A stretch of 64,000 bases of DNA from Nectonema munidae (Eukaryota > Nematomorpha > Nectonematoida > Nectonematidae): positions 1 through 64,000 of the forward strand of contig JAUIRK010000740.1 in the NCBI GenBank assembly GCA_030549495.1, given 5' to 3'. The position numbers and the translations under genes were made by a program. Below are positions 22,285-32,125 of the stretch, one piece after another. Numbering within the stretch: the stretch's first letter is position 1; every line of letters begins with the position of its first letter. Below the pieces are notes generated by a model. The model saw only the letters and a program-made list of their open reading frames with translations. It was not told the DNA's origin and did not search any database.

Positions 22285-22654
22285 TCAAAAGATACAACTC
22301 CATATCATCAATGTAATCTGTATATACTTGTATGTTTTAGCATTAATTGAATTTGTAGAAATTCCAGGCTCATTATTTCCCTCACTAACCATAGATCCTT
22401 TTGGAGAAGAGTTCTTGTAGGAAGATGATTCGACGCAACGGATGAGCGCATTTTGAAGCTCATCCAATAGAAAAAGGATGGAATAGAATGAGAAGAATCA
22501 ATTGCCAAACACTTACTCCCCATGGAGTTCCAATTTCATCTTGAGAAGAGGCAGAGCGAGGCTCTCTATATCTGTCAGCACGTCCTTCTTTGCTTCCCTT
22601 GCATCCATGTGATGTATGAGGCGATGTATATGAGAGCAGTATCGTTTTCGCCAT
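22285..22654 (-). CDS. candidate two-exon host gene, function unknown
   Basis: Reverse strand. Exon 1 (22654-22517) starts at an ATG in good context (ACAAAATGGCG) and encodes 46 residues, hydrophilic and rich in R, S and E (MAKTILLSYTSPHTSHGCKG at the start), ending EIGTPWG exactly at a strong donor GGGA/GTAAGTG. A pyrimidine-rich tract follows. A possible acceptor at GGATGAG gives a 58-bp intron, after which exon 2 (22458-22285) continues in frame with LQNALIRCVESSS and ends at a TGA, for 103 residues in all. The acceptor is my guess: exon 1 could splice further away instead. No domain is recognised. The base composition is clearly less AT-rich than the flanks, and an inverted repeat lies about 85-165 bp upstream of the ATG. 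Confidence 0.38.
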
Positions 22655-22737
22655 TTTGTTTTATTGGATGAATCGAATTAGAAATAGTGATCCTAGAAAA
22701 GCCATTTATCATTCGCACTTTTAAATCCATTGGGCAT

Positions 22738-22818
22738 ATTTCATCATTTTATGTGTGACTCTTGTAAAATAACGTTCACACGCAAACAAGCAGAGAAGAG
22801 TCACAAAGATGATGAAAT
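22738..22818. promoter_or_regulatory. imperfect inverted repeat upstream of the candidate gene
   Basis: ATTTCATCAT...GTGACTCTT (22738-22763) is answered by AAGAGTCAC...ATGATGAAAT (22796-22818), arms of about 23 bp around a 32-bp centre. The GTGACTC/GAGTCAC cores resemble bZIP-type (AP-1 like) sites. A promoter role is inference from its place upstream of the reverse-strand ATG at 22654. Confidence 0.4.
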
Positions 22819-22899
22819 GAAATATCCTCTACATATCTGCTCAGATAATACAATATAAACTTTCTTATCTTCATTATCAATTCTAGATAAGAATAATCA

Positions 22900-23700
22900 T
22901 ATTAGTAATTAAAACATAATTTAATTGATTAAGAACACTTATATGCTCATGATGACCATGATGAAGTTGATGATGAGGATGAGATCATGTGATAGTTTAG
23001 ATATAAGCGATATGAAATAGATCTGCTTTGTCTAAGCTATGTTTTTTTAAATTGTTTAAATACAGTTTCTTGTAAACCAAGCATTTGAATCCATAAAAGA
23101 ACTGCTGTCGTGGTAGTAATGCTCTGAACTATGCTCAAAATATTTGTTCATAAACACTTTGATCCAACTTTTTTCCAATCCTAATTTTTAGAGAATTACT
23201 TTATGAGTGAATTTTCTATTATTATCTGATTCTCTTTATAATTTTTACATTTTAGAACTTAACTGTGAAGAAATTCCAACCTGTAAGTTTTTAATGATAC
23301 AAAATTTGTTATTTTAAGTGCTGATAAATCTCGAAAGTGGAGATGAGCTTAACGAGAAATCTTAATTATTATTTAGTTGGAATTCAGGACATTTTATATT
23401 TTACATCAGCCCAACTAAAATGACTCCAGGCTGTTTACTTTTTTCGTCTCTCTCACTCTCTTCACAATTTGTTGAACAAATCATTTCTTAGAATCAACAA
23501 AGTTGTTCAACAGATGTTCACATATCAGTGAGCTTTAGATACATTTATATAGATTTCATATATATATACTATATACATTTTATATAGCTTTAGATTTATG
23601 ATGTTGGCAAAAATTTAATGAGTAAAAAATGTTTGAAATATTCCTTGCACAAATAAATGCTTTAACTTACGATCAAACTAAGATGGGGTATTTTACTTTT
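22900..23700. other. non-coding stretch with an ATG/GAT microsatellite
   Basis: A GATGA-rich simple repeat lies at about 22945-22990. Otherwise nothing recognised. Confidence 0.4.
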
Positions 23701-23786
23701 ATTCGTTTGTCTTTTAAATTAACATTTAAATCTGCCCAAATAAACTTGAATCATTGAATTTTCAACTATAGAGCTGCTTGGCTTGA

Positions 23787-24041
23787 TTGACATCTCTCTC
23801 CACCAATCACGTACACGTGTCCTCTTGTTCGAAGTTGTCAGGTAGGGATAGCATGAAAGTAAACTTTGTGCGTCCTGATGGGCATTTGTGCATTCGATTT
23901 TACGCCTCACAAAAAGCTTTCTTCTCGGCTTTTGGTAAAACACCTTATGACGATGAGTTGTTAGATATGGAGGTCTTCATCTCGGATCCACGCCATTGTC
24001 GTGATTTGATCGAGTTAGTGATGAAGGCATTAATTGTATAA
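23787..24041 (+). other. unrecognised open frame in a less AT-rich island
   Basis: A frame of up to 84 codons, with a proper ATG only at about 23851 (63 codons), reading KVNFVRPDGHLCIRFYAS early and ending DLIELVMKALIV. The overlapping reverse strand is also open for 75 codons, so coding direction is unclear. The island (about 23780-24240) is richer in G+C than its surroundings. It may be an exon, a transposon relic or a conserved regulatory element. I recognise no domain. Confidence 0.25.
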
Positions 24042-24249
24042 TGGGTTGCATACGAGATTATTTAAAATGCAAAGAGCCTTGACAATAAAATAAACGAGGA
24101 CTCCAAAGAAACAATATGCGTGTTTGAAATGACTGCGAAAGTTAAAAGAAGTGTTGTGACTAACTGAGCATGCAAAGATGATACAAACACATTCTTTGTG
24201 TCAAAGGGAATTTTTGGCGCCACCCTGCTCGTCTGCTCAATATTAAATC

Positions 24250-25479
24250 TCTTTAATTTTTGTATAAAATAAACTTGCCATGCTTTTTTTATGAATCAAA
24301 TATTTTTATTGCTTAAAAAGTTGTATACTATACATACAGTCACATTATTTTCTTTATATTTTTTTAAACAGATTAAATTTATCTGTATCTGCCTGTTCCT
24401 TGAAATTGTGTCTCAGAAGCGTGCACTTAATCATGTTCTACTGTCCCTACTCTTCATGGAATTTGATTCAGATGTGGAAGTCAACACCTCATTTCGACAC
24501 CACGCATCCAATCAATAAAAAAGAGATAATGGGTAAGGCATGCAAAATTAAATATCAATATAAACTTCGTATGCTTTTTCGCTAATTTTTTATTATGTTC
24601 AAAATATTCAATGATTCAAAATCACTTCTTTGTGCCATGTTCTCCATTTTTAGCCATGCTTCAAATTTTATATCAAAATAAATCAATATTGTTAAGAAAC
24701 TTAAAAAATCATGCCGAAATTTTAGTATATATTTATTAAAACTCTGTTGGTTTCAAATTTATGAGATTATAGTTTTCCTAAAATTTAATAATTTTTGATA
24801 AAACATTAATTAATTTTACGAGCTATCTAGCTATTCACAAAAGAAATCACACTTTTCTCAAAAAGCTTTGCTAATTCACTGACAAACTTATAAATTAGAC
24901 ATCAATAAATTAGCAAACATAACTGAAGGAAATAAACTAATTAATATATTTAATTAAATTGCTAATCAACGAAAACTTCCTAAATATTTCCTTTGCGAGA
25001 AAAAAAGTACTCTGTTTTTTAAACAATTTTTTGAAATAACAACATTTTAAGATGAATTCATAACCAATGAGAGAATTTCAATTCGAAAGACCTTTCTTTT
25101 TAAAAAAAAGAATTTTATTTGTGAGAGTAAAATGAAAGTAAATTAAGAATGTTGAAATTAACCAATTAAAAATCAAGGCGACTTTACAAATATAATCGCC
25201 TGCAATTTTAATGCTTTTAATACAAATCTGATCATCTATATATTAATAATTATTGATTTTCTATGATCATTGTTTAACGACTTATTATTGAGTGTAAGCA
25301 TCAAAAATATTTAGGCTTACACCAAAATCCTTTTAAGTGAATCTCTGAATAATATTCTTTCAACTTGCTAGAACATGATTAATAAGAATCCTTCATCATA
25401 AAAATTTATACTCGTTTACTCTAGAATTTCAAACATATGAATAAATTGAAATTGACAATACTTTTCATGTATTTTTCAG
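24250..25479. other. AT-rich region upstream of the homeobox exons
   Basis: Mostly non-coding. At 24373 a TTTTTTTAAACAG acceptor-like site precedes a frame of 45 codons (to about 24516) that resembles nothing I know. An unidentified 5' exon of the homeobox gene would be expected in or beyond this stretch. Confidence 0.35.
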
Positions 25480-25595
25480 CGCTCTCAATGGACATTTCTT
25501 CCAAAACTTCTTCATCAAAATCAAGCTCTAACGTGAACGATCTCCTATCCCGGAGAAAACAGAGAAGAAACAGGACTACATTTTCTCTCTTTCAG
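25480..25595 (+). CDS. Drgx: Drgx-like gene, exon with homeodomain residues 1-12
   Basis: It follows an acceptor (TGTATTTTTCAG) and ends CTTTCAG/GTATAC. From the ATG at 25488 it encodes 36 residues: a serine-rich leader, then [18 protein letters not shown]. An in-frame ATG at 25437 lies before the acceptor and would add a hydrophobic start unsuited to a nuclear factor, so I do not use it. Confidence 0.85.
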
Positions 25596-28500
25596 GTATA
25601 CAAGAATGACACGCTACTTCATCACTGAGAAAAAAGTTATACTCGTTTGAACATTTGGATCAGTTAAAACAATTAATGCATTAGTTAAGCTTCATCGAGT
25701 CAAATAATTGAAGAATCTCTTTTTAAAATTTTTATTTTAGGTTTTTTTGGTGAATAACTATAGTGATTAATTCTAGTTATGATTTAAAAATAAAGATAAC
25801 AGTTGAAAAATTAAGATCGAATCTATATTCTATATTAATGAGATTAAAAAGTCGTTTTATTTTCAAGAATATTGAAAGATGATTGTATAAATTCAATTCA
25901 ACTAAGTTTATGTATAAATTTACTTCACGCAATTAACTTGTGTATACGGTGTAGAACAAAAACATGAATCTACAAGTTGTAATCAACTTGCTTCATTAAA
26001 CAAACTTTTTTTTCACTTAATTATTCAAACCTTTTTAATATATTTGCCTGATTGATTACTCAGTTTTATTTTTACTGTGGTAAGATATTACTGTGTCTAA
26101 TGGCTCGGTTAGATAAATAGTTTTTGGTAGAAATCTTATCTCTAAGCAATTGACTTTGAAAAAATTATTCCTCATACAAATTAGTGTAAGACTTTAAATG
26201 CCAACATACACGAAGGTAAACATTCGGCGTGACTTTTAAACTAAATGCGCTTTAAGCCTTTATTTTAATCTGCCTATTTAGATTTTGGCATTTTATCATG
26301 ATAAAGTTTAAAAAAGTTTGAATATAGTATACTCAAAGCAAACCTTTGATAAAATGAACACAACTCCTTCTAAAGATCTTTGAATCTTTTAAAATTCACT
26401 TGCAAAATCGTTCTATAAAATTATGTTAAACAAACTAACTAACAATTAATAACTAAAATTTGGATAACTACAATAAAAATAAAACAATCTCTTAGTATTT
26501 TTAATTATACTAACTAACTTTATAATTAAAAATCAACTTAAAATATCTAATAATCTTATAATATCTAAGATTATAATGAACGATCTATCTGGATTCAATG
26601 CATTCCAGTGGATTAAAACTAAAAAGTTAGGACCTGAAATATTTAATTTTTGTCATCTTAAAAAGCTAATCGGTATTTCCCTGCAATATTTCTCGTGTTT
26701 ATTCAAAGTTATTTTAGATAGAAGAATTAGAGAACACATTTTCCAAAACGCGTTATCCAGACGTTTTTACCCGAGAAGAAATCGCTATGAAGATTAACCT
26801 GACAGAGGCTCGAGTGCAGGTAAGGTATTTTCCTAAAGTTGGGTCACAGAATTGGGAAGACATGGGATCATCCAATTTCCAAGGAGGCGGATTTACCTTG
26901 AATGAAATTAATAACGATCTTACACATACAAAGATTTTATGAAAGAATTGAAAGTTTTTAAATTAAACGTAGGCTAATTTGGTTAATGCATGACAAAAAC
27001 ATTTTTCCGATTTTTTATGAGCATGAATTCAAATGTTTTCGTTGCAAGTGATCCTTTACAAATGCCGTACACTCGTATGCATCTCCTCCTTGAAGCAGCC
27101 TTGTTAATATATAGATTACAGAGGACACATTCATGCCTTTCATGGAAGGCGTCTTCTGGTTAAAAAGGATCAAGGGACTCTTTTTGTCAAATGCTTGAAT
27201 TTATTTTCATTAGAACATGTTAGATACAGTCTAAGTTCAAGGCATTTCTATTTTTCTGAATGGAATGCATCCTATTCATTTCATCAATGATATTTGTGAT
27301 GATTTAAATTTTAATAAAAATTGTGATAGATTATTATAATTGATAGATTTAAATGATAAGGAAGATGAAAGAATGACACGGGCTCCAGATGCTATAAGTT
27401 TTACAAATTGTTGTGTTTAGTATTCGGCCAATTCAATTTGCACAAAGGTTCCTTAATAAAATCTTTCCAAGCTTAGCATACTTTGCTAAACCGCATTCTT
27501 TCTAGATAAAATTTTTTTGTTGGTTCCCACCCCTTGGAATTTTGGACTGACTGTATTTAAATCGAATGATACAATGGAAGAATATTAAAGCCAATAATTG
27601 ATAGAATTTTGCAAACGTAAATATATAATACAACTTATTTCGAAGGACATTTTTCCATTCATAAAGACAAGATGCCTTCCAGTTACATCGAGTAACTTCG
27701 AGATTTACGTCCATTTGCAAATTTCATTCTTGTTGGTGGATCTTTGAATATTAGAATTTGAAAAGACTTTCGGACTTACTTTCTTCAAAAGTACACAAAA
27801 ATGAAATTAAAACATAATGGAATTGAGGAAAAGTTTAATACACATTTTTCTATAATTCATGCGTCCGTATGTTTTTCTCATAAATTTCACATTTGAAATC
27901 GACGCACCACGATCGTGATGTGTCGGGTAAGAATAAAAGTCACTATCGTAACAGGCAAGAAAAGATGACGTAGAATTCCGAAATAAATATTTTGAATTTC
28001 GTTAAATGTGAAAGGAACTATAAATCTATGAATATGTGAATTTCAACTAAAGTTGCAAGTTTATTAAAATTGGGATAAAGGAGAAAAAGTCACTGCTGTT
28101 TTTCACAATGGCCGAAAAAGTTTTATATTTTATCCACAAGCGGGGCATGATGAAACGTAATTTCATAGTGTAATTTTACCCTATAGTTATAGCGATGTAA
28201 TTTCCAAGACCCCAACTGGCTAGCGATTTCATAAAGTATCCGCTAACACCGTTTACTTTAATTTAGCGTGAATAAAATTTCGCAAATTATGGCTCAAAAA
28301 CAAATTAGCAAATTTTCTAAAATTTAGACATTTAGCCTAAGAATTCATTTTTTACTTGTTGAGCACTTATTCTTTCAATTGCAGTTTTCATTTTATATAT
28401 CAAGGATTTCAAACGTCATAAAAGATATTTTGTATTTTTTTATAAAAATCCATACAAAAAACTTGAAACTCTGGAATTTAAGTTGACATAATTTAATTTC

Positions 28501-30148
28501 GCCAATTTTTGTGTTAGCGGAATCAACTTCCTCGCGATTTCTTAGTTTCAGTATTTCTTAAAGAAAAAGAAAGTTGGAAAGAATGAGATATCGTTTTTTG
28601 ATGTTTACATCGTGTGATATCGAAACGCAAAGAACATTCTCCTAGATATGACTGATAATAATTCTCTTTTATATTGATATAATGATAACTTAAAGTAGAG
28701 AAGATTGAAATGTATTTTTTTAGAAATTGCCTATCATGATTTAATTGATGTCATCATACTGATTTTGTGAAAGACTTGATGTCCCTCAGGATTAGGAGAT
28801 AGTATTTTGATTGTAATCTCATTATATGGAAAGAATCATTCTCTCATCCTGGCTTATAAATTTATATATCAAATTAGATGAATGTTTAAGAAAAAGGTTA
28901 GAGCGTTTGCCATAATTAAATTTAAATCCTTTTTTCCATCGATACGATAAAACAGTATTTTCTCGCACCTCAGCACACACAGAGCTACAGTACAAACATA
29001 TTTATATGTACATAACCTCGAGAAGGTTGACTGTAAGGACAAAGAAGATCTTTCCACATTCTTAACTTCAAGAAATTTCTAAATACACTCATTAGAATGT
29101 ATTATCACATTGAGTTTGGAAAAGTAGAAGATTTTGTAAATTTTGTTTAGTAATACTTTGGTTTAGCGAGCATTGTAAAAAATGCAAATAGCTGGATCCC
29201 TTCCATGTCTCCGTTGAAAATATACAAACGAATGAGAGTACTGAGTACTGGCAAATTTCTTTAAATGTTTTTGTTCTACTCAAAAACATGCTTTTAAAGA
29301 TACTTTTTAGCAGAATATGATACTTTGAAAATCAATTTGAAATTTAGCACCCTCTCAAACCTGGGTGAAATTAGGCTACGTTTTGTTTTCTGTGATTTTT
29401 ACTTGTAAAATTTTCTAAAATTTAATTTAAACTCTAAATATAGTTTGAGCATTTTATATTTTTTTAATCATGGTATTTTGTAAATACTTTAGTAAAGCAT
29501 GTCTGAGAAAAGACGTATCTTATTTACTCATAAATATTTTACAACTTTTTTCATGAGAGGAAGGATTTGCTACTTCTCAAAAATCAGCTTTTACCATGTG
29601 GTATTTTACAAGATTGACTCGAAATCGCCAGATGTCGTAGAGCAGTAATATCAGACTGAATTCGCTTTAGGTGCCCGATTTTCTAAGTGAATCTTTCACA
29701 GACCAGATTTTGCTCATGAAGATTTGGTAATACTGATTCTTGAAAAATCTGTTAACGTGTGTATGAACAAGTGTACAGAAAATATTGTTGCAGCAAAAAA
29801 TTAGAATTTTTCCCCTAATACTGATAAAATGCATTTTTTGAGAACTTCTTAAGATAATCATATTTCAATTCTATTATTTCTAAACTAACTAGAATTTTAA
29901 AGAATTCCAAATTATTTAAACATAGTAGAATAAATGATAGAGAAAATGTTTTACAGGTTTGGTTTCAGAACAGAAGAGCAAAATGGCGTAAGACGGAGAA
30001 ACATGCTAAAGTTCTGGATGTGAAGAAAGACTCCAATTCAGAAGCAATTGAACCATCTTCCGAAAGTATAGAAGATTTGCCAGCCACTGAAGTCTTCCAA
30101 CAAGAACGTATTTTTTCCCAACTTTCAACAAATGATAATGAGTTCTAA
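25480..30148 (+). CDS. Drgx: Drgx-like paired-class homeobox transcription factor
   Basis: Three coding exons (25480-25595, 26718-26819, 29957-30148) joined by GT-AG introns of 1122 and 3137 bp, both in phase 0. They give a complete 60-residue homeodomain starting QRRNRTTF. Key residues are present: R5, F8, L16, F20, W48, F49, Q50, N51, R53. [29 protein letters not shown] and [14 protein letters not shown] are hallmarks of Drgx (DRG11), a nuclear regulator of sensory and nociceptive neurons in vertebrates. The second intron sits between positions 46 and 47, typical of paired-class genes. I place the start at the ATG at 25488, giving 133 residues; an upstream acceptor at 25479 implies a 5' exon. 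The C-terminal 48 residues are acidic and serine-rich and carry no OAR motif. Vertebrate orthologues are about twice as long, so another 3' exon or isoform is possible. Confidence 0.88.
26718..26819 (+). CDS. Drgx: Drgx-like gene, exon with homeodomain residues 13-46
   Basis: 102 bp between ATTTTAG and GTAAGG, encoding 34 residues from IEELENTF to NLTEARVQ. It covers helices 1 and 2 and the turn. The reading frame joins the previous exon in phase 0. Confidence 0.92.
26820..29956 (+). other. second intron of the Drgx-like gene
   Basis: 3137-bp intron, GTAAGG to TTTTACAG. It contains a near-perfect 26-bp palindrome at 27900-27925 and a MITE-like element at 28239-28521. No other exon is recognised inside. 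Confidence 0.75.
28239..28521. mobile_element. MITE-like element inside the Drgx-like intron
   Basis: Starts TCCGCTAACAC and ends GTGTTAGCGGA, 11-bp perfect inverted ends about 283 bp apart. Part of its interior (CTTGTTGA, TTTTATATATCAA and an ATACAAAAAACTT-like box) recurs at about 39600-39770. The superfamily is unclear; no clean target duplication was found. Confidence 0.55.
29957..30148 (+). CDS. Drgx: Drgx-like gene, last recognised exon with the recognition helix
   Basis: It begins [15 protein letters not shown] (homeodomain residues 47-60 and one more) and runs to a TAA at 30146-30148, 63 residues. The tail [17 protein letters not shown] is acidic. No OAR or eh1 motif is present. Confidence 0.9.
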   Translation, partial: VWFQNRRAKWRKTEKHAKVLDVKKDSNSEAIEPSSESIEDLPATEVFQQERIFSQLSTNDNEF

Positions 30149-30820
30149 AAATAATTCAGAGAAATTATATACAGAGAAATATGATATTAAAAGAAATGAT
30201 ATCTTAACTAAAATTAATATACATGAATATCAAAAGTAGAAAAGTCATATTATATGTAAGAAATATTTCAAATAATTTTATACTCTTAGAATAACATGTT
30301 TACTAACCGTAATCATAGAATTGCCTCAAATTAAGCAATTAAATAAGGTTAACAGTAGGTTAACTTAATTCCAACTCGTTTAACTCACTTTGATTATTCT
30401 GATCAATAATTATTTTTTTTTTTAAATTCGCAAAAATCAAATCATATAATTCTATAAAATACTAGAATTTATGTTTTAAAAAATTTAAAAAAAATGGCAT
30501 TGCAGAGGTCATAACGTTGCAAACTTCAGGCGATCAGTATATATCTAAAATTTATATTTATCTTTTATTCATTGTTTGCTATACTTTAAAAATAGACAAA
30601 GTGTTTGCCAAAGTTTAAATCGTATCTAATGCCCGATCAAATTTATTTTTGTAATATAAATGAGTTCTTCTTTTGAATGCATTTCTTTTAAATCGTTGTA
30701 AATTCTTTATGCCATTTCCTTGCACAAGTTTACTTATAAAGATGAACATTTTTTCTGCTAAAGATCAAAATGTTTAGATTGCAAAATAAAGAACTCATCA
30801 TTTGAGCAACTGAAAAATTG
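30149..30820. other. probable 3' UTR and intergenic DNA
   Basis: AT-rich with no gene. An AATAAA lies at about 30785, close to the next candidate exon. Confidence 0.4.
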
Positions 30821-30824
30821 CAAC

Positions 30825-30937
30825 ATGAATAATAATGAAGAGGAGCGCCAGGCTGCAACATCAGAAGAAGATAGCATATCAAATCACAAAGCAAAGAGCA
30901 AGCCTTCCCCATGTGCCAATGCCTTTTCCATGCAAAA
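30825..30937 (+). CDS. candidate first exon with an eh1-like motif
   Basis: ATG with A at -3. The frame encodes a hydrophilic N-terminus (MNNNEEERQAATSEEDSISN), then a basic stretch and CANAFSMQK, ending at a GTACGT donor (30938), phase 2. FSMQ at the exon edge resembles the start of an eh1 Groucho-binding motif (FSIxxIL). NAFS(I/M) after a short leader is the arrangement at the N-terminus of Tbx20-type T-box proteins (RANAFSI). I did not find a T-box or other DNA-binding exon downstream in the window, so identity stays open. The alternative is a chance frame of 42 codons before the TGA. Confidence 0.4.
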
Positions 30938-31149
30938 GTACGTAAATAATAGTTGATCTCAGTCTTTAAAATTGAGAATATAAGTGATGTTTTACCAAGA
31001 ACAAATGTCGTTTCTAGTTATTAAGGCTATGCTTTGTGTTTTTCATTCATGCTAAAATTGAGAGAGTTTTTTAAAAAATATGTGACTATATCACGTCTTT
31101 TTTTCAAATTATTGCAATTACTTTTTTGACTCAAAATAACTTAGATTTC

Positions 31150-32125
31150 CAGTTTGATTTCAGAAGAAATTTAAAACGGCACATCTGTTTTACTTCCTAA
31201 AACTATCACACATCTTGAAAATAAAATTTTCTTACATCTGTGAAAAGCGTTTGATACTATTCCCCAAGATCATGTTACTTTATTGCAGAAACAAAACTAA
31301 TACGCTTATTGTATCGCAAAAATTAGTGTTGACCGTGATTTTTTTGCTGATAACGATTTGATTGTTGTAAATAAGTTCAACCTTCTTCGTTTCTACATAA
31401 GTTCCAGTGGCGGACCTTATGGGCCTAGCCCTTCCCCCCCCCCCATTATGAAAAATGGCTTCGAAAATTACCCTTACTAATGTATATACTTACATGTATG
31501 AAAAATAAATTTTTGCAATTTATTCATGGCAAAATAATGTTAAAAATATGAAAACATAGGTAAATTAGTGATTCTAAAAGAATAATACAGCTGTCGTATT
31601 CTCTGAAGACTTTTAGCAAAAATTGCAAAAAAATTTAAATAGATTTCGGCCCCCTCTATAAGAAATTTCTGGATCCGTTACTGATAAATCCTAAACTTAA
31701 CTTCCATAATTATCTTAATTCTTTATCTATGAAGCTTAGCAAAAATTGGTTTCATAAAGTGCACAAAAAGTTTTCCTTTATACATAAATCTGAATATTAT
31801 TTAAAGTAATTTCTACCTCATTTGAGTTATTGTCTAGAAAGCAAGTGGCAGTCTTATATTAAATTTTGTGAAATATTGAACTGTAGAGCAATTTAAATTC
31901 AGTGCAATTGCAATAAATTTTCGAACACAAGCCTTTCTTTGTTTAGACAATATAGCGTGCTTAAATTGAAAGATTTGTATCTCCAAAAATTGAGCATTTA
32001 TCTACTTCTAAGTTTGAACTGGAACATTTTTTTCAGAAATTCTCACACTTCCTATAGACTCATCCTTTTTCATGAATCTGCAATGTACATTGTACAATGC
32101 ACTTTTGCTTTACGAAAATATTAAG
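31150..32125 (+). mobile_element. LINE ORF2 remnant (RT and C-terminal part)
   Basis: Forward strand, heavily decayed. AFDTIPQDHV near 31250 is the RT block AFDT(I/V)PHD.LL. After an inserted MITE (31405-31683), FHNYLNSLSMKLSKN and FIHKSEYYLK, then LPHLSYCLESKW near 31800-31860 match the thumb region (..Y..Y.LVYPYL.Y....W). QYSVLKLKDLYLQKLSIYLL near 31950-32010 matches the segment QL.ILKI.DLY..Q...F. It differs in sequence from the 7.3-kb LINE, so it is probably another family. Confidence 0.68.
31405..31683. mobile_element. hAT-type MITE nested in a LINE
   Basis: Begins CAGTGGCGGACC and ends TGGATCCGTTACTG, inverted ends with a few mismatches. Flanks ATAAGTTC (31397-31404) and ATAAATCC (31684-31691) match at 6 of 8 positions, fitting an aged 8-bp hAT target duplication. 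A C-run and GGCCCC boxes lie just inside the ends. No coding capacity. Confidence 0.72.

Noticed and set aside
23719-24045. Reverse-strand reading with MAWIRDEDLHI that recalls Dpr-type immunoglobulin domains
   Set aside because: Only about nine residues fit, the frame breaks at once, and no cysteine or tryptophan pattern of an Ig domain follows.
25437-25628. Reading the first homeobox exon as an unspliced 63-codon protein
   Set aside because: It would run through a good donor at 25596 and start with a hydrophobic stretch; splicing to 26718 restores a perfect homeodomain.
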